Positions 46,790 to 55,353 of a stretch of DNA of 58,496 nucleotides are shown here, piece by piece (the stretch's first letter is position 1; each line of letters opens with the position of its first letter). The translations under genes were made by a program, and so were the position numbers. A model generated the notes under the pieces. It did not search any database and was not told the origin of the DNA. It saw only the letters and a list, made by a program, of their open reading frames with translations. Origin of the DNA: DASZMX01 sp035551475 (GTDB lineage Bacteria > Verrucomicrobiota > Verrucomicrobiia > Limisphaerales > Palsa-1400); assembly GCA_035551475.1 (NCBI GenBank), contig DASZMX010000067.1, positions 1-58,496 of the forward strand, in the 5' to 3' direction.

Positions 46790-47845
46790 CTAATTCGGTG
46801 GCCGTGCCGCTTTGCGACCCTGCGGCCCGGATTCCAGACTGTTGTTATTGGAAGGAGCGGTGGCCATGAAGTATCCGGTAACTCTACCCGATGCATTTGT
46901 GACGGTAGTGACTTTTATTCCAAATATCATGTTGCTGTCGGTGATGGGCACCGCAATTGTTTTGCCTTTAACCGCAGTCGCGCCGCTGATCGTGTTTGAT
47001 GAATACAATATGGGCACAAACCGAAACGCCAAGGGCGTTTGAAAAAAATCCTTGGCCTCAATAATGATGATAATTGGATAAGAAGAAGCGCCTAATTTTC
47101 CGAAAGTCAGTATTGAACTGAATTTCCCATCGGAAAGTGGCCCATAAACTCCATGTAATGCGCCTATGTTCCAACGCCAGGAGTCTCCGTAGTCCAGAGG
47201 CATCAGGACTGGCACCCATCCCTGTCCTGGATGGCAATCGAATTCATGCGGCACTACAACCGTTACCTCCACATCTTCCGCCGTTAAATTCCCCGAGTTT
47301 CTTAAACCGAGGCAGAGGTCGAGATTTGAATGTGCTGCCGTTGGAAACACAACGGCGCCTCTTGCCCTTAAACTTGTCTCGAAATTCGTGCATACGAGAA
47401 AATCGTTGGTGAGAGCAATTAACGATTCGGGATTGGCCCACTCAATTAGTGAGAAAACGAAATTCGGACGGGGCGGTGGTAATGGCGGCAGCGCCGATTT
47501 CAAAAAGAAATCCGATTTTACAAGGCACGCACAAAATACCACTCCAGACAGCATCAGCAGGCGCCCTATTGCTTTTGCTCTCCAATGTTTTCCGCCGTGA
47601 TTTATTAGTTCGATTTCGAGAATCTTGCCAACACCGATAAAAGCTCCTGACGACAGCAAAATCGCCAAAAGATTACATTTAGGAATATTCCACAAAATTC
47701 CAGCGGCGGTCATGCTGCACGTCGTAAGTGCGCCAATTAAGAGCGTCTTACGCTTCCGAGCTTTGGTCTCAGTGCTTTTGGCTCTGGGGCTCTCGTCTTC
47801 GCCGAGGTTTTGTGTGGGCGGGTCGTTGGAATTCTCTTGCGGCAT
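46790..47845 (-). CDS. Membrane protein of unknown function
   Basis: A 351-residue protein. A charged N-terminal tail of about 32 residues is followed by three TM helices (about 34-52, 58-75, 95-112). The C-terminal 220 residues form a predicted periplasmic beta-rich domain (LCLGLRNSGNLTAEDVEVTVVVP) resembling an Ig- or CARDB-like fold. No family is recognised. Codon use is more AT-rich than its neighbours, hinting at a different origin. A coincidental TATAAT sits two bases before its ATG, too close to be its -10 box. It lies 72 bases upstream of the GlyRS start. Confidence 0.65.
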   Translation of the reverse strand: MPQENSNDPPTQNLGEDESPRAKSTETKARKRKTLLIGALTTCSMTAAGILWNIPKCNLLAILLSSGAFIGVGKILEIELINHGGKHWRAKAIGRLLMLSGVVFCACLVKSDFFLKSALPPLPPPRPNFVFSLIEWANPESLIALTNDFLVCTNFETSLRARGAVVFPTAAHSNLDLCLGLRNSGNLTAEDVEVTVVVPHEFDCHPGQGWVPVLMPLDYGDSWRWNIGALHGVYGPLSDGKFSSILTFGKLGASSYPIIIIIEAKDFFQTPLAFRFVPILYSSNTISGATAVKGKTIAVPITDSNMIFGIKVTTVTNASGRVTGYFMATAPSNNNSLESGPQGRKAARPPN

Positions 47846-48165
47846 TGATTATATTTTTGTTTCGGGAATTGTAATTGTGAACGCCGCAACTTAATTTAGT
47901 TTACATTAGCTAAAGGTGTGTAAGCGAAAAGTGAGACGCCCGTTCTTGCATGAGGACCTACTGGTGCAACGCTCGTCGCATCTTTGACTGATATGCAAAC
48001 GATTTGACACTGCCAGCCGACGAATGCAAGGTTTTCCGTAACTAGGCGGGTTTGCGCATTCTGGTGTGAAGTATAGCTGCGGTAGCCGTCCTGGCTTCCG
48101 GGTGGCGAAGGACGCGCCGCAATTACAATTCCTTAGAATTGGGCATTCAACTTCCGGTTTGAGGG
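47846..48165. other. 320-base intergenic region
   Basis: AT-richer than the neighbours and without an open reading frame I would support. The only structure noticed is CAATTC-CTTA-GAATTG at 48126-48141, a 6-bp dyad some 25 bases past the end of the propeller/GH105 gene; it lacks a T-run and is a weak terminator candidate. Promoters for the 351-residue gene presumably lie here. Confidence 0.5.
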
Positions 48166-49998
48166 CTAGCGGCCCTCGGCTTCCGCCGCCGTTTCCATTA
48201 AGAGAAAAAACGCCTGCGCTTCGGCGGAAATGCCGGGCTGGTTAAATTCCGGCGCGCCGCAGGCGCCGCGGACGAATCCGTCGTGATCCACCTTCGCGCG
48301 GGCGGCGGCGCGCATCCGGTCGGCGGCCGGCAGGTAGCTGGCGTCAAGCCAGCCGCCGCGCACGCTGGTGTAAATGGCATACGCGAGCATTTGCGCGAGG
48401 TTGGTTTCTTCAAAGGTGGCGGGATCATCCACCACATTGTAAAACAAACCGCCGGGGCTTTGATGCGCCAGGCATCCGTCAAGAAGAGCTTTTAGGTAAT
48501 CCACCAGTTTGTCGCGGTCGGTGGCGCGGTCAGGCGGGCAGGCGCGAATGACGCGGGCGAGGGCGGCGGCGGCCCAGCCCTGCCCTCCGCCCCAAAATTT
48601 GGGGTCCTGAAAATTCCCATTTTTTTCATTCCAGATATGGGCGAGCAATTTCGCCTCGGGATTCCAAAGGCGGCGTCGATGGCCTTCGATTTGCCGCATG
48701 GCCTCATCGAAATGGCCGGCGGCTGCGAGGAAGGGCGGCGTGGTGTTGAAACTGTCCGACCACATGGTTTGGCCGGTGTGAAACACCGTGCCGTCAGCGG
48801 CGCGCGGCGCGGCGCGCAGGGCGAAATTCAAGGCATTCGTCGCGGCCTCTTGCAGTTCGGGATCGCCCGTGAGCTGCGCGGCGCGCCATAGGGCCTCCCC
48901 GCCCATAAGCGGATCAACCGGCGCGCCGCCGAGGGCCGCGGGAACTCCCAGCTTGGATCGGTAAATGAGCGAGGCGCGCGCCATCTTCACCACCATCGCG
49001 TCGTCTCCCGCCTCCAGAAAGGCGAGGGCCAGCGTGCCTTGTTCCCAGGAATAACGCTGGATGGCCAGGGCGGCTTCGCGGACTTTGATCACCAGAGGGT
49101 CAGGAGCGTCCAGCATCCGAACATTCGAGATGGTTTTCATTTTCGCCCGACCGGCAAAAGTCCAGACCACCTGTTTGCGCGGCGTGACTTCGACCAATTG
49201 CGGCGCGTCCGGGAATGAGCCATGCCCGAGCCAATTCGCCAGCACGATATTGCCGTTGGGGCGCCGTTGGAACCCGGCGATGAATTTTAATTGCGCTTGG
49301 GGCGCATCGTCGGGCCGCAGGGCCCAAACGGTGTGGCCGGCGGCGTCGGCCTCGAATAATTGCGGGCCGCCGGGATGGTCGGCGCATGAAATGAGGGTGT
49401 GACCGTTCGGCAGCCGTTCCACACTGTGCGGGCCGCCGGGCGCGGGAATTTCCAGGACAACCTTCCCGTGCTCATCGTACTCGCGCACGACATCGGCGCC
49501 GTAATGCGCCACCAAATAATGGCCGTTTTCCAGGCGCCGCGCATTCCGCATGTAGGCAGAGCCCCCGTTTTGCCCCGGCGGCAGCAAATGCACTTCTTTG
49601 AGAATCGCGCCCGCCGGCGACACCTCGAGCAGGCGGGCCGCATCGCATTCGCCAATGAACGTATTGCCGTTCGTGAGCCGCTGGCAGGCGTAAATCGGGC
49701 TGGCGGATTCGAAGTCAAATACAACGTGTTTTTCGCGCGTTACTTCTTTCACGCTGCTGCCGTCGTTAAACAACAGGTCGCCGTTGGACAAGACCTGCAA
49801 ATCATTGACGTGTTCAGCCGGATATTCCCATTCCACGGCGCCGGCTGGCGAGATGATGAACACTTTTCCCTGCGTGTAGTCCGTGCAAACAAACGCTGGA
49901 CGTCCCGCGCCCGCTTGCGCCAGGAAAATTGCCAGCGCTACCGCCAACGCGCGAGCGCTTAGGAAGTCGCGGTGAATCACGGCTCCAGCATTAAACAA
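48166..49998 (-). CDS. Beta-propeller fused to a GH88/GH105-like glycosidase
   Basis: A 610-residue exported protein with a signal peptide in the first 33 residues. Residues 35-295 form an NHL/PQQ-like propeller, with repeats such as LSNGDLLFNDG, LTNGNTFIGECD and LPNGHTLISCAD. Residues 300-605 resemble GH88/GH105 unsaturated glucuronyl/rhamnogalacturonyl hydrolases: QRYSWEQGTLALAFLEAG, GQTMWSDSFNTTPPFLA and GGGQGWAAAALARVI. GH105 acts on unsaturated uronic-acid ends left by lyases. The propeller may bind polysaccharide. No lyase or SusCD-like pair is nearby. Confidence 0.85.
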   Translation of the reverse strand: MFNAGAVIHRDFLSARALAVALAIFLAQAGAGRPAFVCTDYTQGKVFIISPAGAVEWEYPAEHVNDLQVLSNGDLLFNDGSSVKEVTREKHVVFDFESASPIYACQRLTNGNTFIGECDAARLLEVSPAGAILKEVHLLPPGQNGGSAYMRNARRLENGHYLVAHYGADVVREYDEHGKVVLEIPAPGGPHSVERLPNGHTLISCADHPGGPQLFEADAAGHTVWALRPDDAPQAQLKFIAGFQRRPNGNIVLANWLGHGSFPDAPQLVEVTPRKQVVWTFAGRAKMKTISNVRMLDAPDPLVIKVREAALAIQRYSWEQGTLALAFLEAGDDAMVVKMARASLIYRSKLGVPAALGGAPVDPLMGGEALWRAAQLTGDPELQEAATNALNFALRAAPRAADGTVFHTGQTMWSDSFNTTPPFLAAAGHFDEAMRQIEGHRRRLWNPEAKLLAHIWNEKNGNFQDPKFWGGGQGWAAAALARVIRACPPDRATDRDKLVDYLKALLDGCLAHQSPGGLFYNVVDDPATFEETNLAQMLAYAIYTSVRGGWLDASYLPAADRMRAAARAKVDHDGFVRGACGAPEFNQPGISAEAQAFFLLMETAAEAEGR

Positions 49999-50072
49999 AT
50001 CAGGCTTGGCGCGCCACGCAAATATGGCTCGCGCGAGGCACGAAAAAACTCCTGTGGCATTCGGCTTGATTC

Positions 50073-51935
50073 GTGGTAGGATTGCGCGTTGTTGTGGCTC
50101 TACTGCCTAGGCCCCATTTTTCACGAAAGCAACGAACACAAAGGGCTCGTCATTTTTGCGAGGCGTTGTGGGCGTGCTTTTGCGTCGTCGCTTTCTCCGT
50201 TTGCGCCCAGCGCCCGCTGGGGGCGGACGTTTCCCACTACCAGGGCACGATTGACTGGCCGACCGTGAAGAGAGATGGCGTGATCTTTGCGTGGGCCAAG
50301 GCCACGGAGGGGACGAGCTTCACCGATCCTTATTTCACCGCCAACGAAACTCATTGCAAATCCGCCAGCGTGCTCATCGGCGCCTATCATTTCGCGCGCC
50401 CCGACTCCAACGTCGGCGCGCTCGGGGCCGATGCCGAGGCGGCGTATTTTTGGAGCATCGCCAAGACTTATATCACCGGCGGCGGCGGGTATCTCATGCC
50501 GATGCTTGACATCGAGCAGGCGCCGGGCTCGTCCTACACCAAGGCTTCCCTTTCCATTTGGGTCAACCGCTGGTGCAACGATATCGTGTCGTATGGCGCC
50601 TCCAACGGCGTGGTGGTGAAGCCCGTCATCTATACGTTCACCTCCTACGCCAGCACGTGGCTTAATAGCACGGTGACGCAGTGGCCGCTCTGGATGGCCA
50701 GTTATCCCAGCAACCCGGACATTCAAAACGGCGCGCCCGCCTCGACCAGCCCGTGGAACACCTGGGACATCTGGCAATATGCCGACACCAATTGGTCCGG
50801 CGGCGATTCGGATGTTTACAATGGAACCACCAACGCTTTCATCTCCAAATTTGTCATTGGCGGCGCCGTCCTGACCAATATCACAGCCAACGTCGGCGCG
50901 GCTGCCACGTTTCATGTGACAGCCGGAACGGCTGGCAGCGTGGCATATCAATGGTTCTTTAACACCAATGTTATCGACGGCGCGGCTTCCTCCAATTACA
51001 CCATCGCCAGCGTGCAGCTCACCAATGCCGGCGCCTACAGCGTGGTGGTCAGCAATTCACTCAGCGGCGTCTCCACGGCCACCGCGTATCTCTCCGTGCT
51101 CGCGCCGCTCGACAACGCGCCGGGCGCCGCCGTCTCGCCGCCCGGCATGATCAATTGGTGGACCGCCGATGGCAACACACGGGACATTTACGGCGCGGAC
51201 AATGGCGTGTCCGTCAACGGCCTCTCCTACGCTCCCGGCGTCGTCGGACTCGCTTTCCACTTCGATGGCGCCTCATCCTATTTGCAGTTGACAAACCCCG
51301 TCACGCCGCTGGCCGGATCGTGGACGGCTTGCTTCTGGGTCAACCGCCAGGATGCGCCGCAAACTTCCGCCGCGTTGCTGGGTGATTCCACCAACATTTT
51401 GAAACTGGAGCAATACGGCGCAGGCCGCGCGGTCGGATTCAGCGTTCTCGGCAGCAATGATTGGACGTTCAGCCCGCCGTACGTCGTGCCGCAGAACACC
51501 TGGACGCACCTGGCCTTTGTCGCCAGCGGCGGCGTGACAACCCTGTATGTCAATGGCGTCCGCGAGGGAACGGCGCCCGCCGCCATTCCCCTTGGGCGCG
51601 CGAGCATGGGGGCGGATGGGCACGGCGACAACATGCTCGGGAGCATTGATGAGCCAATGCTGTTCAACACCGCCCTTTCCGAGGACCAGGTCCTGACGAT
51701 TTATAATTCCGGGAGCGCCGGACTGATTCGCACACCGCAATTTGTCACCGCCACCCACAGCGCCGATGGAAGTTTCGGGCTGAATTTCGAAGGGCTCAGC
51801 GGGAAAAGCGTGACGATTTATTGGACGACGAATTTCACGAAGTGGACTCCGCTGGTGGTCATCGCCAATCCCTACGGCACCAACCAATACACGGACACCA
51901 CTGTCAGCCCATTGCGGTTTTATCGCGTGCAATAA
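50073..51935 (+). CDS. Exported GH25 lysozyme-like protein with Ig-like and LamG domains
   Basis: A 620-residue protein. A long N-terminus holds a hydrophobic signal (ALWACFCVVAFSVCA). Residues 50-260 are GH25 muramidase: GADVSHYQGTIDW (Asp), AWAKATEGTSF, and the catalytic pair in MLDIEQAPG. An Ig-like domain (about 270-345) follows, then a LamG-like domain (365-545) with AFHFDGASSYLQL and NTWTHLAFVASGG. The last 60 residues resemble the C-terminal module ending RFYRV common in Verrucomicrobiota. GTG 50073 is a tentative start. It probably cleaves peptidoglycan outside the cell, in self-remodelling or in attack on other bacteria. Confidence 0.87.
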   Translation: MVGLRVVVALLPRPHFSRKQRTQRARHFCEALWACFCVVAFSVCAQRPLGADVSHYQGTIDWPTVKRDGVIFAWAKATEGTSFTDPYFTANETHCKSASVLIGAYHFARPDSNVGALGADAEAAYFWSIAKTYITGGGGYLMPMLDIEQAPGSSYTKASLSIWVNRWCNDIVSYGASNGVVVKPVIYTFTSYASTWLNSTVTQWPLWMASYPSNPDIQNGAPASTSPWNTWDIWQYADTNWSGGDSDVYNGTTNAFISKFVIGGAVLTNITANVGAAATFHVTAGTAGSVAYQWFFNTNVIDGAASSNYTIASVQLTNAGAYSVVVSNSLSGVSTATAYLSVLAPLDNAPGAAVSPPGMINWWTADGNTRDIYGADNGVSVNGLSYAPGVVGLAFHFDGASSYLQLTNPVTPLAGSWTACFWVNRQDAPQTSAALLGDSTNILKLEQYGAGRAVGFSVLGSNDWTFSPPYVVPQNTWTHLAFVASGGVTTLYVNGVREGTAPAAIPLGRASMGADGHGDNMLGSIDEPMLFNTALSEDQVLTIYNSGSAGLIRTPQFVTATHSADGSFGLNFEGLSGKSVTIYWTTNFTKWTPLVVIANPYGTNQYTDTTVSPLRFYRVQ

Positions 51936-52751
51936 TCAACGCGCGGCCCGCCAGATTTTCAGCGCGGATTTCAAAAACGCCGCCATTTCCCCAAGCGGAA
52001 TCATGTTCGGGCCGTCGCTCAGCGCCTTCTCCGGCTGCGGATGCGTCTCGATGAACAACCCATCGGCGCCCGCCGCCAGCGCCGCGCGCGCCAGGACGGG
52101 GGCAAACTCGCGCTGTCCGCTCGATTTATCGCCGCCGGCTCCGGGCATCTGCACACTGTGCGTCGCATCAAAAATCACGGGCACGCCAAACCGCTTCATG
52201 ATCGGCATGGAGCGCATGTCCGCCACGAGGTTGTTGTAGCCAAAGGTCGAGCCGCGCTCGGTGACCATGATCCGGTTATGGCCCGCGCGGCGCGCCTTGA
52301 GAATGGCGTTTTCCATTTCCGGCGGCGAAAGAAACTGCCCCTTCTTAATATTGACGATCTTTCCGGACGCCGCCGCCGCCTCGATCAAATCCGTCTGGCG
52401 GCACAGCAGCGCGGGAATTTGCAGAATGTCCACCACCGCCGCCGCAGGCGCCACTTGCGCTTCCCCGTGCACGTCGGTCAGCGTCGGCAGACCTGTTTCC
52501 TCACGAACTTTTGCCAGGACGGCCAGCCCTTCTGTCATGCCAAGGCCGCGAAATGACTTGGAGGAAGTGCGATTGGCCTTGTCGTAGCTGGCTTTGAAAA
52601 CATACGTGATGCCCAGCTTGCGGCACGTTTGCTGGAGCGACCGCGCGATGGTCAGGCAAACCTTTTCGTCCTCCACCACGCAGGGCCCGGCGATCAGGAA
52701 TAATTTCCCGCCCGCCGACAAATCCCGCCACAAACCAGCTTGATTGCGCAT
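51936..52751 (-). CDS. kdsA: 3-deoxy-8-phosphooctulonate synthase
   Basis: A 271-residue enzyme joining phosphoenolpyruvate and arabinose 5-phosphate to Kdo-8-phosphate, for LPS inner core. Blocks are FLIAGPCVVED, FKASYDKANRTSSKSFRG, TLTDVHGEAQV, IVNIKKGQFLSPPEM, VTERGSTFGYNNLV and VIFDATHSVQMPG. GSTFGYNN contains Asn where metal-dependent forms have Cys (CysAsn-type switch cannot be settled by eye). Its stop abuts the convergent GH25 gene by one base. It is divergent from cheR. Confidence 0.95.
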   Translation of the reverse strand: MRNQAGLWRDLSAGGKLFLIAGPCVVEDEKVCLTIARSLQQTCRKLGITYVFKASYDKANRTSSKSFRGLGMTEGLAVLAKVREETGLPTLTDVHGEAQVAPAAAVVDILQIPALLCRQTDLIEAAAASGKIVNIKKGQFLSPPEMENAILKARRAGHNRIMVTERGSTFGYNNLVADMRSMPIMKRFGVPVIFDATHSVQMPGAGGDKSSGQREFAPVLARAALAAGADGLFIETHPQPEKALSDGPNMIPLGEMAAFLKSALKIWRAAR

Positions 52752-52831
52752 CAGGAGTCAATACGCGCTGCCGCCTGCCCGCCGCAAGGCTCAAGTTTCT
52801 GGCGCCGCGCGCCGATGCTCAAGGTTGAGAG

Positions 52832-53686
52832 ATGCAACTTTGCTCGGATTCAATCGGGTCGCGCATCGCGCCGCGGGATTACGACTTCATTTGCCAACTG
52901 GTGTATGACCACAGCCGGATCAAATTGGGGGCGGACAAGCGTGAACTGGTCACCTCCCGCCTGGCCAAGCGCCTGCGCGCCCTGCATCTGGACGACTACA
53001 GCGCCTACTGCAATTTCCTCCGCTCCCCCGCCGGCGCCGACGAATTGCGCGAGCTGATCGACCGCATCTCCACCAATCACACGCATTTCTTTCGCGAGAT
53101 GAAACATTTCGATTTTCTCCGCGAAACCGTCCTGCCGGCCTGGAAGGCTAGAGGCGCCGCCCGTCCGGCTTGTTTCCGGGTTTGGAGCGCGGCGTCGTCC
53201 TCGGGGGAAGAGCCCTATTCGCTCGCGATTTTTCTTTCGGAATATTTGGCTCCGCCGACCTCGGGCCAATGGCAGATCGAAGGGAGCGACATTTCCACCC
53301 GCATTTTGGAAAAGGCGGCCGCCGGCATTTACGAGAGCCAGCGCGTGGAAAGCATGCCGCGCGCGTGGTTGCAGCGCTGTTTTCAACGCGGGCATGGGAA
53401 TTGGGAGGGAAACTACCGGATCAAGGCGGAATGGCGCGCGCGGGTGCGGTTCCATCACTTGAATTTGCTGCAATCGGAATACCCGTTTACCGAGCTTTTT
53501 GAAGTGATCTTTTGCCGCAATGTGATGATCTATTTCGACCGCGCCACCCAGGAGGATCTGGTGCGGCGCCTGGCGCGGCGGCTGGCTCCGGGGGGCTATT
53601 TAATGGTCGGACACTCCGAGAGCCTGAGCGGCATCCGCCACGAATTGCGCGGCGTCAAGCCGGCTATTTATCAAAAGCCGGCGTAA
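52832..53686 (+). CDS. cheR: Chemotaxis protein methyltransferase CheR
   Basis: A 284-residue enzyme that methylates receptor glutamates using S-adenosylmethionine. The N-terminal helical domain ends near residue 65. SAM-domain motifs are FRVWSAASSSGEEPYSLAI, IEGSDISTRILEKA, VIFCRNVMIYFD and GGYLMVGHSESL. AAGG ahead of ATG 52832 supports this start. It is an orphan here, without cheA, cheW or cheB, though the receptor at 32.6 kb could be a substrate. The CheR-tethering pocket cannot be judged by eye. Confidence 0.93.
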   Translation: MQLCSDSIGSRIAPRDYDFICQLVYDHSRIKLGADKRELVTSRLAKRLRALHLDDYSAYCNFLRSPAGADELRELIDRISTNHTHFFREMKHFDFLRETVLPAWKARGAARPACFRVWSAASSSGEEPYSLAIFLSEYLAPPTSGQWQIEGSDISTRILEKAAAGIYESQRVESMPRAWLQRCFQRGHGNWEGNYRIKAEWRARVRFHHLNLLQSEYPFTELFEVIFCRNVMIYFDRATQEDLVRRLARRLAPGGYLMVGHSESLSGIRHELRGVKPAIYQKPA

Positions 53687-53700
53687 CGGCGCACGCCTGG

Positions 53701-53967
53701 TTACCAGGTTTTCGGAATGATGCGGTTAGAATTCGGGAGGCGAAAAAACGTCACCGGTTCGCGCAGGTAAATCCCCACGTAGCCCTTGGCCTTCATTTCC
53801 GCCGCGGTGCCGATGGGACAGTCGCGGGGCTCGCCGATCAAATATTTTTCGCGGATGGTGCGTTGGTCGGGGCCAACCAAATCAAGGCAGCGGGCAGAGC
53901 GATTGCCGACGTAATTGGCGGCGGTGCATCCGAGGTCATCGTTTTTGTTTGTCAGTGTTGAATTCAT
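53701..53967 (-). CDS. Small protein of unknown function
   Basis: An 88-residue protein from ATG 53967, with natural-looking composition including SARCLDLVGPDQRTIREKYL, GEPRDCPIGTAAEMKAKGYV and a C-terminal FFRLPNSNRIIPKTW. It has two Cys and no signal peptide or TM helix. No family is recognised. It converges on cheR and is separated from the NUDIX gene by 124 bases. Confidence 0.55.
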   Translation of the reverse strand: MNSTLTNKNDDLGCTAANYVGNRSARCLDLVGPDQRTIREKYLIGEPRDCPIGTAAEMKAKGYVGIYLREPVTFFRLPNSNRIIPKTW

Positions 53968-54091
53968 ATTTCTTGTATCGTTGACTAGAGTCTCTCGCAA
54001 TCGAGTAAAATGCACAATCAGGGTGGCGATTGAAGCGCCTATAGGGGTGGAGGCTGAAGCCTCAGGGTCGAATGTGAATAACTCGCGCGCG

Positions 54092-54637
54092 CTAGCCGCG
54101 GCGCAGCAGGTCGTAATGAAATAACGCCGCCGTGACCAAGGAATGGCGGATTTTGCCCGCCCGCACCAGCGCGCCCGCCTCCGTGGCCGGCACCAGGCGC
54201 GTGAGCAAATCCTCCGTGGCGTCGAAGTCCACCGGCCCCGCCGGACGGCAGTCATCAATAAAAACCGTGTAGCAGACGTTGCTCATGATCGCCGGATTGG
54301 GAAACACTTCGCCGATGATCCGGGCTGACTTCCCTTCGTATCCTGTTTCCTCGCGCAATTCCCGCACCGCCGCCGCCACCGGCGAGGCGTCCTCCGGATC
54401 GATCATGCCGCCCGGCGCTTCCAACTCCACGGTTTCCGAGCCATGCCGATATTGCTCGATCATGACGAGTTCGTCCTGCGGGGTTCGGGCGATGACGTTC
54501 ACCCAATTCACGCAGTCGATTACGTAAAAATCGTGCTCCCGCCCGCTGATTGGCGAAACCTTCACATCGGAGCGCACCCGGAAAATGCGGTAATCCGCCA
54601 GCGTTTGGGTGGAGGCTCTTTTCCAGGGCTTGATCAT
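54092..54637 (-). CDS. NUDIX hydrolase, ADP-ribose pyrophosphatase-like
   Basis: A 181-residue enzyme predicted to cleave ADP-ribose or a similar nucleoside diphosphate. The NUDIX region reads APGGMIDPEDASPVAAAVRE followed by LREETGY. The metal-binding REXXEE half is intact, but the first box Glu aligns with Ala, with an acidic pair ED two residues earlier. N-terminal VSPISGREHDFYVID and VMIEQYRHG match the ADP-ribose group. The ATG directly follows the stop of the 61-residue gene, so they are co-transcribed. Confidence 0.9.
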   Translation of the reverse strand: MIKPWKRASTQTLADYRIFRVRSDVKVSPISGREHDFYVIDCVNWVNVIARTPQDELVMIEQYRHGSETVELEAPGGMIDPEDASPVAAAVRELREETGYEGKSARIIGEVFPNPAIMSNVCYTVFIDDCRPAGPVDFDATEDLLTRLVPATEAGALVRAGKIRHSLVTAALFHYDLLRRG

Positions 54638-54823
54638 TTATTCCTTAAAGCCGCCGGAATCCACCATCAGTTTCAGCAGATGGGCCAGGGCGTCTTCGCG
54701 GGTGCGGTTTTTTTGCGCCGCCAATTGGTCGGCGCGCTTGGACAATTGCGCCGCCAGGATTGGCGCCTTTTCCGGGGGACAGCCCAGGCGGGTCAGGACG
54801 ATGGCAATCTCGTCCGCGCTCAC
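54638..54823 (-). CDS. Small helical protein of unknown function
   Basis: A 61-residue protein with an ATG start. It is almost all helix (EIAIVLTRLGCPPEKAPILA, then LSKRADQLAAQKNRTREDA). It fits between the cyclophilin stop (four bases away) and the NUDIX start (adjacent), which supports a real gene in a minus-strand string. No family recognised. Confidence 0.6.
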   Translation of the reverse strand: MSADEIAIVLTRLGCPPEKAPILAAQLSKRADQLAAQKNRTREDALAHLLKLMVDSGGFKE

Positions 54824-54827
54824 GGCT

Positions 54828-55346
54828 CTACTTCACCGTGTCGGCCGGGACGATCTTGACGCTGGTCACGCCCACGCGATTGATGGGACGGCTCTTCTCC
54901 CCGCCGCCGCCATGCGTGGTGGGGCTGTCGCCGATTTTGCCCAGCACTTCGTCACCCTTGATCAGCTGGCCGAAAGCGGTGTATTTGCCGTCGAGAAAAT
55001 GCGCGTCCGCCAGGCAGATGAAAAATTGCGAGCCGGCGGAATCCGGATCATTGGAGCGCGCCATCGACAAGACGCCGCGCCCGTGCTTTTTGGCGTTGAA
55101 CTCCGCCTTGATCTTGTAGCCCGGGTCGCCCGTGCCCCAGCGGCTTTCCGCGGACAAATCTTTCGTCAGCGGGTCGCCGCCCTGGATCATGAAACCCTTG
55201 ACCACGCGATGAAAGGCGGTGCCGTCGTAAAATCCTTTGCGCGCCAGCGTCTTGAAATTCTCCACCGTTTTCGGCGCCACATCCGGCCAGAAAGAAACGA
55301 CCATGTCGCCCTGGCTTGTTTTGATGACTGCCACTTCGTTTTCCAT
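54828..55346 (-). CDS. Cyclophilin-type peptidyl-prolyl isomerase, cytoplasmic
   Basis: A 172-residue cyclophilin that isomerises X-Pro bonds. The core motifs are FHRVVKGFMIQGGDP (catalytic Arg), GVLSMARSNDPDSAGSQFFI and LDGKYTAFGQLIKGDEVL. At the site of human CypA Trp121 it has Phe (AHFLDGK), as in many bacterial forms less sensitive to cyclosporin. There is no signal peptide. ATG 55346 follows AAAGG. It is a near copy in tandem with the exported cyclophilin just upstream. Confidence 0.94.
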   Translation of the reverse strand: MENEVAVIKTSQGDMVVSFWPDVAPKTVENFKTLARKGFYDGTAFHRVVKGFMIQGGDPLTKDLSAESRWGTGDPGYKIKAEFNAKKHGRGVLSMARSNDPDSAGSQFFICLADAHFLDGKYTAFGQLIKGDEVLGKIGDSPTTHGGGGEKSRPINRVGVTSVKIVPADTVK

Positions 55347-55353
55347 AAAACCT

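Noticed and set aside
47848..47853. TATAAT on the minus strand before the 351-residue gene
   Set aside because: Only two bases from the ATG, too close to act as its -10 box.
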